NCBI RefSeq assembly: GCF_009674495.1
Contig: NZ_WKJN01000004.1
Coordinates: 186,001-250,000 of the forward strand
Direction of reading: 5' to 3'
Length of the DNA stretch: 64,000 nt
From: Duganella alba
GTDB taxonomy: Bacteria > Pseudomonadota > Gammaproteobacteria > Burkholderiales > Burkholderiaceae_D
Shown: positions 33,469-43,046 of the stretch, in pieces
Layout: each line of letters opens with the position of its first letter
How positions within the stretch are numbered: the first letter of the stretch is position 1
Position numbers and translations under genes: made by a program
Notes under the pieces: model-generated
The model's database searches: none
What the model was told of the DNA's origin: nothing
What the model saw: only the letters and a program-made list of their open reading frames with translations

Positions 33469-35827
33469 CCGACTTCAGGTTCGCGCTATCCGCACCGGCG
33501 TGGATGGTGAAGCTGCCCGGCTCCACCACACGCTGCATCTCGGTGTTGTAGAACCACAGGTCGGACGGCTTGATGTCGAAGCTCAGCGTGCGCTTTTCGC
33601 CTGGCTGCAGCGTGACGCGCTTGAAGGCTTTCAGCTCAAGAACGGGACGCGTGACCGAACTGACGTCGTCGCGGATGTAGATCTGCACCACTTCGTCGCC
33701 TGCGCGCGTGCCGGTGTTGGTGACGTCCACTTCCACCTTGGTCGAGTCGCCCACGCCCATGCTGGCTTTGGTCAGGCGCGGCTCGGAAATCGCAAACGTG
33801 GTGTAGCTCAAACCAAAGCCGAATGGATACAGCGGCTTGGTCGAACCATCGATGTAGCCACGACGCGCCGAAGGCTTGTGATTGTAGAAGATCGGCAGCT
33901 GACCGACGCTGCGCGCGATCGATACCGGCAGCTTGCCGCCAGGGTTGGCGCGGCCGAACAGCAGGTCCGCCGCCGCATAGCCGGTTTCCTGGCCCATGTA
34001 CCAGCCCTCGATGATCGCGTCGGCCTTCTCTGCCAGCAGGTTGATCGACAGCGGACGGCCGTTCAGCAGAAACACCACGGTCGGCTTGCCGAGTGCGAAA
34101 ATCGCGCGCGCCAGATCGTTCTGCTGGCCCATCAGGTCCAGGCTTTCACGGTCACCCAGGTGGTTGTCGGCCCATGCCTCGCGGCTGGTCTGCTCGTTAT
34201 CGCCCAGGACCATGATGATGGTGTCGGCCGATTTGGCGGCTTCCACGGCGGCGGCGATCAGCTTGGCGTTCACTTCCGGCGGCGTGAACTTGATTTCGTC
34301 GGCGCCCCACACATGGCTTTCGGTGATGCGCACGCCTTCGGAATACGACAGCGAGAAGCCCTGCGCCTTGGCCTCGGCCTGCAAGCCGTCGTGAATCGAC
34401 ACGATGTGGCGCGGATGGTCGGAGTAGCCGCCAATCGGCGTGTCCTTGGCGTGGGTGCCGATCAACAGCACCTTGCCGACCTTCTTGCCGTCCAGCGGCA
34501 GCAGGCCCTTGTCGTTCTTCAGCAGCACCGGCGTGCGCGTCGCGGCAAGGCGCGCCAGCGCCACGGCGTCCGGCGTCGCGGTCAGGCTGTCGGCGGCCTT
34601 GGCGTCCACATACGGCTGTTCGAACAGGCCGGTCTGGAACTTCAACGCCAGGATGCGGCGCACCACCACGTCGATCTCCGCTTCGGAGACGCGCTTTTCC
34701 GCCACCAGTTCGCCGAGCGTCTTGTACGCCAGACCGTCCGGCGTTTCAACGTCAACGCCGGCCTTGACGGCGCGCAGCGCGGCTTCCTTCGGCGTGGCGG
34801 CCAGCTTGTGGCGCGTGATCAGTTCATTGATGCCGAAATAGTCCGACACCGTGATGCCTTTGAAGCCCCACTCCTCGCGCAGCACCTTGTGCAGTAGCCA
34901 GTGGTTGGCGTGCGACGGCACGCCGCCGATCTCGTTATAAGACGGCATGACGCAGCCGACGTTGGTTTCCTTGATCGCTTTTTCAAACGGCGGGAAGAAC
35001 TCTTCGCGCAAGGTGCGCTCGCTGACTTCCGCCGGGCCGATGTTGGTGCCGCTTTCAGGCTGGCCGTGGCCGGTCATGTGCTTCAGCGTGACGAGGACTT
35101 TATCTTTCGCCAGCTTGGGATCGGTGCCGGCGAAGCCGATGATGGCCGCCTTGCCGATTTCGCCGCAGAGATAAGGATCTTCGCCGTAGGTTTCCTCGAT
35201 ACGTCCCCAGCGTGGCTCGCGCGCCACGTCCACCACCGGCGCCAGCGCCAGGTTGGCGCCACGAACCCGCATCTCGCGCGCCGCCACGCTGAAAATCTTC
35301 GTCGTCAGTTCGGGATCGAACGACGAGGCGATGCCGATCGCCTGCGGGAACGACGTCGCGTCGCGCGCCACGTAACCGTGCAGCGCTTCTTCATGCATGA
35401 ACAGCGGGATGCCGAGGCGGGTCTGTTCCACCGCCCACTTCTGCACCGCGTTGGTGTAGGTGGCCGTTTCCAGCGCATTGCGGTTGGCGTGTCCGCCGGT
35501 GTCGCCCGCGCCTGCGGCCTGGCCCAACTGGCGGTCCGACGGACGGCCGATCATGCCCAGGCCATGCGGCCACGCCTTCTGCGCCTTGGCCGCCGAGAAC
35601 TCGCCCTTGGCGTCCTGGATCTCGGTCTTGGCCTGCCAGGTGCACTGCATCTGCGCGATCTTCTCTTCCAGCGTCATGCGGCCCAGCAGGTCGTCGACGC
35701 GCTTGTCGACCGGCAGCGACGCGTCCTTGTACGGCGCCGAAGCGGCGGCCAACGCCATCGGCGGCAGCACGGAGAGTCCGGCCAGGCCGGTCATGGAAGT
35801 GAGGAACTGCCTACGGTTATTGCTCAT
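33449..35827 (-). CDS. GH3 beta-glycosidase (BglX-type; probable beta-xylosidase or beta-glucosidase)
   Basis: A 792-residue glycoside hydrolase family 3 enzyme. It begins with a Tat-type signal ('NNRRQFLTSMTG'), then the TIM-barrel domain with 'LKHMTGHGQPESG' and the nucleophile Asp329 in 'GITVSDYFGIN'. The alpha/beta sandwich domain follows, with a probable acid/base Glu in 'DNEQTSREAW', and a C-terminal Fn3-like domain ('LELKAFKRVTLQPGEKR'). It trims oligosaccharides from the non-reducing end in the periplasm. GH3 includes glucosidases and xylosidases; the xylan operon context favours xylosidase. It is the last gene of the xylose operon, 29 bp after xylH. Confidence 0.9.
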   Translation of the reverse strand: MSNNRRQFLTSMTGLAGLSVLPPMALAAASAPYKDASLPVDKRVDDLLGRMTLEEKIAQMQCTWQAKTEIQDAKGEFSAAKAQKAWPHGLGMIGRPSDRQLGQAAGAGDTGGHANRNALETATYTNAVQKWAVEQTRLGIPLFMHEEALHGYVARDATSFPQAIGIASSFDPELTTKIFSVAAREMRVRGANLALAPVVDVAREPRWGRIEETYGEDPYLCGEIGKAAIIGFAGTDPKLAKDKVLVTLKHMTGHGQPESGTNIGPAEVSERTLREEFFPPFEKAIKETNVGCVMPSYNEIGGVPSHANHWLLHKVLREEWGFKGITVSDYFGINELITRHKLAATPKEAALRAVKAGVDVETPDGLAYKTLGELVAEKRVSEAEIDVVVRRILALKFQTGLFEQPYVDAKAADSLTATPDAVALARLAATRTPVLLKNDKGLLPLDGKKVGKVLLIGTHAKDTPIGGYSDHPRHIVSIHDGLQAEAKAQGFSLSYSEGVRITESHVWGADEIKFTPPEVNAKLIAAAVEAAKSADTIIMVLGDNEQTSREAWADNHLGDRESLDLMGQQNDLARAIFALGKPTVVFLLNGRPLSINLLAEKADAIIEGWYMGQETGYAAADLLFGRANPGGKLPVSIARSVGQLPIFYNHKPSARRGYIDGSTKPLYPFGFGLSYTTFAISEPRLTKASMGVGDSTKVEVDVTNTGTRAGDEVVQIYIRDDVSSVTRPVLELKAFKRVTLQPGEKRTLSFDIKPSDLWFYNTEMQRVVEPGSFTIHAGADSANLKSVKLMVG

Positions 35828-35856
35828 GCATTTGTCTCCTGTTGGATTTTTTATAG

Positions 35857-36999
35857 TTACCGCTTACCTGCACGGGTGCTGACATCCACCCAAACCGCCA
35901 GCGTCAGAATCGCGCCTTTGACGATCATCTGCCAATACGTGTCCACGTCCAGCATCGACATGCCGTTGTCCAGCGACGCCATGACCAGCGCGCCGATCAG
36001 CGCGCCGTGCACGGTGCCCGAACCGCCGCGCATCGAGGTGCCGCCGATGAAGCAGGCCGCAATCGCATCCAGCTCGCCCGAGGTGCCTGCCGACGGCGAG
36101 CCCGCCGCCAGACGCGCCGTGTTGACGATGCCGGCCAGCGCGCACATCAAACCCATGATGCCGAAGATCCAGAGCTTGATCGACTTGACGTTGATGCCCG
36201 ACAGGCGCGTCGCCTCCATGTTCGAACCGACCGAGTACACGCGGCGGCCGAACACCGTCTGCGTGGTGACATAGCTGAAGATGCCCAGCAGCGCCAGGAG
36301 CAGCAGCACCGGCAGCGGAATGCCCTCATACGAATTGAAGGTGATGACAAACGCCGCCAGCACCACGCCCAGCACCGCCAGCTTGGCCGCGTCGCGCCAT
36401 ACCGGCGCCACTTCCAGCGCGTGCGCAGCCTTGCTGCGGCGCTGTTGCAGGATCAGGTAGATGGCGACCACGAACAGCAGCACGCCCAGCGCGATGCCCA
36501 GCGTCGGCGACAGATAGGCCTGGCCGATGTAGACCATGTCATCCGATACCGGCGCGATGGTGGTGCCGCCGGTGACGCCCAGCACAATGCCGCGATACGC
36601 GAGCATGCCGCCCAGGCCGACGATGAACGACGGGATGCCCAGATAAGCTGTCAGGTAGCCGTTGAACAGGCCAATCAGCAGGCCGACCACCAGCACCGCG
36701 GCCAGCGTGGCCGGCAGCGGCAGATGGTGCGTGACATCCAGCACCGCCGCGATCCCGCCCAGCAGGCCAAGCAGCGAACCGACCGACAGGTCGATCTCGC
36801 CGGCGATGATCACCAGCGACATGCCGCAGGCGACGATGCCGGTGATCGCCATCTGGCGCATCAGGTTGGACAGATTGCGCGGTGTGACGAAGCCGCCCTC
36901 GGTGTGATAGCTGAAGAACGCCCAGATCAGCGCGACCGCGATCAACAGGGCCAGCATCTTGTACTGCGTGAACAGCTGCTTGATATTCATACTCTTCAT
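35857..36999 (-). CDS. xylH: D-xylose ABC transporter permease XylH
   Basis: A 380-residue permease with about ten membrane helices and the sugar-permease signatures 'GMSLVIIAGEIDLSVGSLLG' and 'NTARLAAGSPSAGTSGELDA'. It forms the inner-membrane pore of the XylFGH importer. I placed the start at 36999, where TAGGA lies six bases upstream; two ATGs and the open frame to 37023 are upstream alternatives, the longest overlapping xylG by 11 bp. It follows xylG closely. Confidence 0.92.
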   Translation of the reverse strand: MKSMNIKQLFTQYKMLALLIAVALIWAFFSYHTEGGFVTPRNLSNLMRQMAITGIVACGMSLVIIAGEIDLSVGSLLGLLGGIAAVLDVTHHLPLPATLAAVLVVGLLIGLFNGYLTAYLGIPSFIVGLGGMLAYRGIVLGVTGGTTIAPVSDDMVYIGQAYLSPTLGIALGVLLFVVAIYLILQQRRSKAAHALEVAPVWRDAAKLAVLGVVLAAFVITFNSYEGIPLPVLLLLALLGIFSYVTTQTVFGRRVYSVGSNMEATRLSGINVKSIKLWIFGIMGLMCALAGIVNTARLAAGSPSAGTSGELDAIAACFIGGTSMRGGSGTVHGALIGALVMASLDNGMSMLDVDTYWQMIVKGAILTLAVWVDVSTRAGKR

Positions 37000-37012
37000 T
37001 TTCATTCCTAGT

Positions 37013-38536
37013 TCAATGCGCATCCAGCGCCGCTGCCAGCACGGTTTCCTGGCTCAGGTTATCGTTGACGAAATCGCCACGCAGTTTTCCTTCACCGATC
37101 ACCAGCACGCGGTCCGAAATGCCAAGCACTTCAGCCAGTTCGGACGACACCATGATGATCGACATGCCCTGCTTGGCCAGATCGAACATCAGCTGGTAAA
37201 TCTCGAACTTGGCGCCGACATCGACGCCGCGCGTCGGCTCGTCGAGGATCAGGATTTTCGGTTTGGTCAGCAGCATCTTGGACAACACCGCCTTCTGCTG
37301 GTTACCGCCGGACAGGCCTGTAATCGGCAGGAACGGGCTGGAAGTCTTCAGCTTGACGCTCTTGATCTCCTGGCGGATGGTCGCCAGCTCGGCTTCCTGG
37401 TCGATGCGGGTGGCGCGCGCGAAGTCGTTCAGCACCGCCAGCGTCATGTTGTGACCGACGCCGAGGTCTGGCACGATGCCGTGGTGCTTGCGATCTTCCG
37501 GCACCATGGCCAGGCCGTTGCGGATCGCCTTGACCGGCGTGCTGGTGTCCAGCTTCGCGCCGTTCAGCCAGACTTCCGCCTCGCTCGGTCCCGGATACGC
37601 GCCGAAGATGGCGGACACCAGCTCCGTGCGTCCGGCGCCCACCAGGCCAGCGATGCCGAGGATTTCGCCCTGGCGCAGCTTGAAGGAGATGTTATCCACC
37701 CGCTTGCGTTCGGGATTATCAGCGTCGTAGCAGGTGACGTTGCGCGCCTCGAAAATCACTTCGCCCGGCTGGTGCTCGCGCTGCGGATACAGTTGCGTCA
37801 TCTCGCGCCCCACCATCTGCGCGATGATGCGGTCGATATTCATCTCCGACATCGGCGTGGTGGCGATGTGCTGGCCGTCGCGGATGGTGACGATGGTGTC
37901 GCAGATATCCGCCACTTCATCCAGCTTGTGCGAAATGTAGACGCAGGTGACGCCCTTCGCCTTCAGCGAATGGATGATATTCAGCAGCACCTTGATCTCG
38001 GACGCCGTCAGCGACGACGAAGGCTCGTCCAGGATCAGCAGGCGCGCGTTCTTGTTCAGCGCCTTGGCGATCTCGATCAGCTGCTGGTGGCCGCCGCCGT
38101 ACTGCTTCACCGGCAGCACCACGTTCACATCGTTGATGTTCAGCTCTTTCAGCAGCTGCTCGGCGCGGCGGTTCATGGCCGCATAGTCCATGCGGCCGCC
38201 GGGCAGCGTGATCTCGTTGCCGAGGAAGATGTTCTCCGCCACCGACAGCTCAGGCACCAGCATCAGTTCCTGGTGGATGATGACGATGCCGGCCGCCTCG
38301 GTGTCGCGGATGGACTGCGCCTGCAATGGCTTGCCGTCCCACAGAATCTCGCCGTCCCAGGTGCCGTGCGGGTACACGGCGGACAGCACTTTCATTAACG
38401 TCGACTTGCCGGCGCCGTTCTCGCCGCACAAACCGGCGCACTCGCCGGCCTTGAGCTTGATGTCGATGCCGTTCAACGCACGCACGCCGCCAAATTCCTT
38501 GACGATGTTGCGCATTTCCAGAAGATATTCGGCCAT
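37013..38536 (-). CDS. xylG: D-xylose ABC transporter ATP-binding protein XylG
   Basis: A 507-residue protein with two ABC domains. The first has Walker A 'GENGAGKST', a family-typical signature '[15 protein letters not shown]' and Walker B '[11 protein letters not shown]'. The second lacks a normal Walker A ('[10 protein letters not shown]'), as is usual in sugar-type fused ATPases, with signature '[13 protein letters not shown]' and Walker B '[10 protein letters not shown]'. It powers xylose import with XylF and XylH. The gaps to xylF (9 bp) and xylH are short. Confidence 0.94.
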   Translation of the reverse strand: MAEYLLEMRNIVKEFGGVRALNGIDIKLKAGECAGLCGENGAGKSTLMKVLSAVYPHGTWDGEILWDGKPLQAQSIRDTEAAGIVIIHQELMLVPELSVAENIFLGNEITLPGGRMDYAAMNRRAEQLLKELNINDVNVVLPVKQYGGGHQQLIEIAKALNKNARLLILDEPSSSLTASEIKVLLNIIHSLKAKGVTCVYISHKLDEVADICDTIVTIRDGQHIATTPMSEMNIDRIIAQMVGREMTQLYPQREHQPGEVIFEARNVTCYDADNPERKRVDNISFKLRQGEILGIAGLVGAGRTELVSAIFGAYPGPSEAEVWLNGAKLDTSTPVKAIRNGLAMVPEDRKHHGIVPDLGVGHNMTLAVLNDFARATRIDQEAELATIRQEIKSVKLKTSSPFLPITGLSGGNQQKAVLSKMLLTKPKILILDEPTRGVDVGAKFEIYQLMFDLAKQGMSIIMVSSELAEVLGISDRVLVIGEGKLRGDFVNDNLSQETVLAAALDAH

Positions 38537-38545
38537 GCTGATTCC

Positions 38546-39550
38546 TTAGTTGGCGGTCAGCTGGGCCTTGGTGTAGAAGCCGTCGTCGGCCAACACGTTG
38601 ACATTGGCCTTGGTCAGCGCGACAGGCGCCAGCAGCATGGTGCTGACGTTCTTCAAGCCGTTGTTATACGACGAGTTGAAGGCCGGCGCTTCGTTGCGCA
38701 CCAGTTTCACCGACAGGCGCGCCGCTTCGGTGGCGATCACTTTCAACGGTTTGTAGACGGTCATCGCCTGCGTGCCGGCGATGACGCGCTTGACGGCCGC
38801 CAGGTCGGCGTCCTGGCCGGAGACCGGCACCTTACCCGCCAGCTTCTGCGCGGCCAGCGCCTGGATCGCACCGCCGGCGGTGGCGTCGTTCGAAGCCACG
38901 ACTGCGTCGATCTTGTTGCCGTTGGCAGTCAGCGCGTTTTCCACGATGGACAGCGCTTCCGACGCGCTCCAGTCCTTGGTCCACTGCTTGCCCACCACCT
39001 TGATGTCGCCCTTGTCGATCAGCGGCTGCAGCACCTTCATCTGTCCTTCGCGCAGGATCTTGGCGTTGTTGTCGGTTGGCGCGCCGCCCAGCAGGTAGTA
39101 GTTACCCTTTGGTTTGATGCCCACCAGCGTACTGGCTTGCAGCTCGCCGACCTTGGCGTTGTCGAACGAGATGTAAGCGTCGATATCGGCGTTGAGGATC
39201 AGGCGGTCGTAGGACACGACCTTGATCTTGGCCTTCTTCGCTTCACGCACGGCATTGTTCAGCACCGTGGCGTTGTAGGGAACGATGACCAGCACGTCCA
39301 CGCCGCGCGAGATCAGGTTCTCGATCTGCGCGATCTGGCGCTGTTCGCTGGCGTCGGCCGACTGCACGTAGACCTTGGCGCCCAGCTTCTCCGCTTCGGC
39401 GGTGAAGTAGTCACGGTCGCGCGCCCAGCGTTCCAGGCGCAGGTCGTCGATGGAAAAACCGATCTTCGGGTTCTTGGCGTCGGCCATCGCGGCGCCGCCG
39501 CTCAGGGCCAGCATGGCGCCGATGATGGCGCTAACTACAGTCTTCTTCAT
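38546..39550 (-). CDS. xylF: D-xylose ABC transporter periplasmic binding protein XylF
   Basis: A 334-residue periplasmic binding protein. The signal peptide ends at 'GGAAMADA'. The type I fold is marked by 'IGFSIDDLRLERWARDRDYF', 'ISRGVDVLVIVPYNATVLN', 'KVVSYDRLI' and 'VVASNDATAGGA', which closely match XylF. It captures xylose for XylGH. The start was set at the ATG with GGAGA five bases upstream, not at the long open frame that reaches into the xylonate dehydratase gene. Confidence 0.94.
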   Translation of the reverse strand: MKKTVVSAIIGAMLALSGGAAMADAKNPKIGFSIDDLRLERWARDRDYFTAEAEKLGAKVYVQSADASEQRQIAQIENLISRGVDVLVIVPYNATVLNNAVREAKKAKIKVVSYDRLILNADIDAYISFDNAKVGELQASTLVGIKPKGNYYLLGGAPTDNNAKILREGQMKVLQPLIDKGDIKVVGKQWTKDWSASEALSIVENALTANGNKIDAVVASNDATAGGAIQALAAQKLAGKVPVSGQDADLAAVKRVIAGTQAMTVYKPLKVIATEAARLSVKLVRNEAPAFNSSYNNGLKNVSTMLLAPVALTKANVNVLADDGFYTKAQLTAN

Positions 39551-39582
39551 ATTGTCTCCGTTATTGGTATTTTGCTGAAGAG

Positions 39583-41358
39583 TTAGTGGTTGTGACGCGC
39601 CAGCGTCTGCCCCACTCCCCGGTATTCGAGCGCCAGCTCCATGCAGGCGCCGGTTTCCATCTGGCCGACGGTGGAGCGGTACAACTGCTGCCACGGCGTC
39701 TGGCTGGCCGGCACGGGCGGGATGCCTTCGGCCTTGCGCCTGGCCAGTTCCTCATCGCTGATCAGCATATTGCAGGAGCCTTCGTTCAGGTCCACGCGCA
39801 CGGTGTCGCCGGTGCGGATGTACGCCAGGCCGCCGCCCACCGCGCTTTCCGGCGAAGCGTTCAGGATCGACGGGCTGTCCGAGGTGCCGGACTGGCGGCC
39901 GTCGCCCAGCGTCGGCAGCCAGTTGATGCCGCGTTTGATCAGCGCATCCGGCGGTTGCATGTTGACGACTTCCGCCGAACCAGGCCAGCCGATCGGACCC
40001 GCACCGCGAATCACCAGCATGCAGTTCTCGTCGATGTTCAGCGCCGGATCGTTGATGCGGTCGTGGTAATCGCCCGAACCGTCAAACACGATGGCGCGCG
40101 ATTCGAAGATGTTTTCCTTGCCCGGCGCGCTCAGGTAGCGCTGGCGGAATTCCGGCGAAATCACGCTGGTCTTCATGATGGCGAAGTCGAACAGGTTGCC
40201 CTTCAGGACGAAGAAGCCTGCGTCTTCCTTCAGCGGCGCGTTGAACGGGTAGATCACTTCGCGGTCGTTGGTCTCGCGGTTGACCAGGTTTTCCGCCATG
40301 GTCTTGCCGGTGACGGTCAGGCGTTTCGAACGCAGCTTGCCCTGCTGTTCCAGCTCCCACATCACGGCCGGCACGCCGCCTGCGCGGTGGAAGCGCTCGC
40401 CGAGGAATTTACCGGACGGCTGCATGTTCAGCAGCAGCGGCACCTTGTGGCCGAACTCCATCCAGTCGCTCGATTTCAGCTCCACGCCGGCGTGACGCGC
40501 CATGGCGACGATGTGCTGCTGCGCGTTGGTGGAACCGCCGATGGCGGCATTGACCACGATCGCGTCCAGGAACGCGTCGCGGTTCAGGATCTGCGACGGA
40601 CGCAGGTCCAGCTTGGCCATTTCGACGATACGCTTGCCGGTTTCATAGGCCATCTGGCCGCGTTCGCGGTATGGCGCAGGAATCGCCGAGCAGCCGGTGA
40701 GCGACATGCCCAGCGCTTCGGCGATGGCGTTCATGGTCGATGCGGTGCCCATGGTGTTGCAGTGGCCCGCGGACGGCGCCGAGGCGGCGGCGATCTCCAG
40801 GAACTTCTCGTTGTCGATTTTGCCGGCGGCCAGCTGCTTGCGGCCTTTCCAGATCGCCGAGCCGGAACCCACCAGTTCACCATCGAGCCAGCCGTCCAGC
40901 ATCGGACCGCCGGACAGCACGATGGCCGGGATATCGACGGTGGCGGCAGCCATCAGCTGCGACGGCGTGGTCTTGTCGCAGCCGGTGGTCAGCACCACGG
41001 CGTCGATCGGGTAGCCGTGCAGGATTTCGACCAGGCCCATATACGCCAGGTTGCGGTCGATGGCGGCGGTCGGACGGCGGCAGTTTTCAAAAATCGGGTG
41101 CAGCGGGAACTCCATCGCGATACCGCCGGCGTCACGGATGCCGTCGCGCACGCGCTTGGCCAGTTCCAGGTGGATGCGGTTGCAAGGGCTGATGTCGCTG
41201 CCCGATTGCGCGATGCCGATGATGGGACGGCCGGAACGCAGTTCTTCCGGCGTGATCCCGTAGTTCATGAAGCGCTCAAGATACAGCGCGGTCATATCGA
41301 TATGGTCCGGATTATCAAACCAGTCTTGCGAACGGTAGCGACGCGATTGGGTGCTCAT
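39583..41358 (-). CDS. xylD: D-xylonate dehydratase (IlvD/EDD family)
   Basis: A 591-residue [Fe-S] dehydratase. The three cluster cysteines are in 'SDISPCNRIH', 'TTGCDKTTPSQLM' and 'GHCNTMGTAST'. A conserved late segment is 'SDSPSILNASPESAVGG'. The length and segment order match the Caulobacter xylonate dehydratase type rather than the shorter IlvD. It converts D-xylonate to 2-keto-3-deoxy-D-xylonate, step three of the Weimberg (or Dahms) pathway. Related pentonate dehydratases use arabinonate or fuconate, but the neighbours point to xylonate. It lies 7 bp after the lactonase gene. Confidence 0.9.
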   Translation of the reverse strand: MSTQSRRYRSQDWFDNPDHIDMTALYLERFMNYGITPEELRSGRPIIGIAQSGSDISPCNRIHLELAKRVRDGIRDAGGIAMEFPLHPIFENCRRPTAAIDRNLAYMGLVEILHGYPIDAVVLTTGCDKTTPSQLMAAATVDIPAIVLSGGPMLDGWLDGELVGSGSAIWKGRKQLAAGKIDNEKFLEIAAASAPSAGHCNTMGTASTMNAIAEALGMSLTGCSAIPAPYRERGQMAYETGKRIVEMAKLDLRPSQILNRDAFLDAIVVNAAIGGSTNAQQHIVAMARHAGVELKSSDWMEFGHKVPLLLNMQPSGKFLGERFHRAGGVPAVMWELEQQGKLRSKRLTVTGKTMAENLVNRETNDREVIYPFNAPLKEDAGFFVLKGNLFDFAIMKTSVISPEFRQRYLSAPGKENIFESRAIVFDGSGDYHDRINDPALNIDENCMLVIRGAGPIGWPGSAEVVNMQPPDALIKRGINWLPTLGDGRQSGTSDSPSILNASPESAVGGGLAYIRTGDTVRVDLNEGSCNMLISDEELARRKAEGIPPVPASQTPWQQLYRSTVGQMETGACMELALEYRGVGQTLARHNH

Positions 41359-41365
41359 AGAGTGC

Positions 41366-42241
41366 CTATTCAGGTAAGTACAGATGTTGCAGTTGTCCCG
41401 GCGAGGCCACGCGGAAGCTGAAGATGCCTCCTGCCAGCGGCTCCCGGCTCAATTCTTCAGCCGACAGGCCCTTGCGGGCGGTGGTCACAAACACGGTGCG
41501 CAAATCCTCGCCGCCGAAGGTGACCTTGGTGATATTCGAACACGGCATGTTGACGGTGTCCAGCAGCTGGCCAGACGCCGCATAGCGCTCGATGCGCGCA
41601 CCGCCGAACAGGCCTACCCACAAGGCGCCGTCGGCATCCACCGCCGTGCCGTCCGGGTAGCCGCTGCCCTCGATGCGCACGAATACGCGCTTGTTCGACA
41701 GGCCGCCCTGCTCGTCCAGGTCGAAGGCGTAGATGGTCTTCTCCAGCGTGTCGGTGTGGTAGAAGGTGCGGCCATCCGGACTGACGCACGGGCCGTTGGT
41801 GATGACGTAGCCGCCGTCCTTGTGCTCCGCCGCCGCGCCGGCGCTCAGGCGATACAGCGCGCCGCTCGCCGCCTCTTCGGCGTTGTCCATGGAGCCGAAC
41901 CACAGCGCGCCATGGCGGTCCACATAGCCGTCGTTGAGGCGATTGCCCGGCAGGTGCTGTTCCAGTTCGTGCAGCGTGGTCAGCGCGCCGGTCTCGAACG
42001 AAAAGCGATCGATGCGGCCCGGCAGGCCGCAGACGAAGTCGCCGCCATGCATCGGCAAGGCGAAGCCCACTTCATCCGGCACCGTCCAGCTCTGGCGGCG
42101 GCCGCCGTCTTCGGCACAGCGGTGAATCGCGCGCTGCTTGATGTCGACGAAGTACAACGCCTTGTCTTCCGGATGCCATACCGGTCCTTCGGCCAGCGTC
42201 GCGCCGAGGGCCCAGATGCACTCAGGCTGATAGAGGTTCAT
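41366..42241 (-). CDS. xylC: SMP-30/gluconolactonase family protein, probable xylonolactonase
   Basis: A 291-residue six-bladed propeller of the SMP-30 family. Metal ligands are in 'LAEGPVWHP' (Glu), 'NGPCVSPDGRTFYHTDTLEK' (Asn, Asp) and 'GYPDGTAVDADGALWVGL' (Asp). It hydrolyses D-xylono-lactone to xylonate. The ATG overlaps the stop of the xylose dehydrogenase gene (ATGA), so the two are translationally coupled. An open frame continues upstream to 42559 but has no ribosome site. The symbol follows the Caulobacter naming for this pathway. Confidence 0.88.
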   Translation of the reverse strand: MNLYQPECIWALGATLAEGPVWHPEDKALYFVDIKQRAIHRCAEDGGRRQSWTVPDEVGFALPMHGGDFVCGLPGRIDRFSFETGALTTLHELEQHLPGNRLNDGYVDRHGALWFGSMDNAEEAASGALYRLSAGAAAEHKDGGYVITNGPCVSPDGRTFYHTDTLEKTIYAFDLDEQGGLSNKRVFVRIEGSGYPDGTAVDADGALWVGLFGGARIERYAASGQLLDTVNMPCSNITKVTFGGEDLRTVFVTTARKGLSAEELSREPLAGGIFSFRVASPGQLQHLYLPE

Positions 42242-43017
42242 GCTCCATACCATCCGGCGTCGACGAAGTAATCGCGGCCGGAGCAGCGTCGTGCATTGTC
42301 CGAGGACAGGAACAGCGCCATGGCGGCGATGTCTTCCGGCTCCACGCGCTCGTGCAGGCACTGCGCGTTGAGGATATCCTGCTCGCCTTCCGGCGTATGC
42401 CACATGGCCATCTGGCGCGGCGTGCGCACCGAGCCTGGAATCACGCAGTTGACGCGGATGCCGTCCTTGCCCAGGTCGCGCGCCAGGCCGCGGGTCAGTC
42501 CCTCGATGGCCGCCTTGGCGGTCATGTACAGCGTCAGGTCCGGCAGCGCCAGGTGCCACGAGATCGAACCGAAGTTCAGGATCACGCCGCCGCCCTTGGC
42601 CTTCATGCCAGGCGCCACGGCCTGCGCGCAGAAGAACTGGTGGCGCAGATTGACGGCCAGGCTATCGTCCCAATACTTGGCGCTGACTTCCTGCACCTGG
42701 TGGCGGTTGTCGTTGGCCGCGTTGTTGATCAGGATTTCAATCGCGCCGTGGTCCGCTTCGATCTGCGCCAGCACCTTTGACAAGGCATCCAGGTCGGTCA
42801 GGTCGCAGTGGAAGAACACTGGCGCGTACTTGGCGCCTTTCAGGCTGTCCGCCAGTTCGCGCGAGGCGTCGACCGCGATATCGATGAAGAATACCTGCGC
42901 GCCCTGCTTGACAAAGGCATCCACGATACCGGCGCCGATGCCCGTACCGCCGCCGGTGATCAGGACTCGCTTGTCGGCCAGGTCCGGGTAGGTGGCGTAC
43001 ACCATGGGTTGCACCAT
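42238..43017 (-). CDS. xylB: SDR family D-xylose 1-dehydrogenase
   Basis: A 259-residue short-chain dehydrogenase with the cofactor motif 'ITGGGTGIGAGIV', the 'INNAANDNRH' strand typical of the xylose/aldose dehydrogenase group, the catalytic Ser in 'LNFGSISWHL' and Tyr-Lys in 'TLYMTAKAAI'. It oxidises D-xylose to xylonolactone with NAD+, the first Weimberg step. GGAGGAG precedes the ATG. It is in operon between the XylX-type dehydratase and the lactonase. Do not confuse the symbol with E. coli xylulokinase XylB. Confidence 0.88.
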   Translation of the reverse strand: MVQPMVYATYPDLADKRVLITGGGTGIGAGIVDAFVKQGAQVFFIDIAVDASRELADSLKGAKYAPVFFHCDLTDLDALSKVLAQIEADHGAIEILINNAANDNRHQVQEVSAKYWDDSLAVNLRHQFFCAQAVAPGMKAKGGGVILNFGSISWHLALPDLTLYMTAKAAIEGLTRGLARDLGKDGIRVNCVIPGSVRTPRQMAMWHTPEGEQDILNAQCLHERVEPEDIAAMALFLSSDNARRCSGRDYFVDAGWYGA

Positions 43018-43046
43018 CTTTTTCTCCTCCAGAGATTATGTTTGTT

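Noticed and set aside
42242..42559. Longer start for the lactonase gene
   Set aside because: The extension overlaps the xylose dehydrogenase gene out of frame. The ATGA overlap at 42238-42241 is the natural start.
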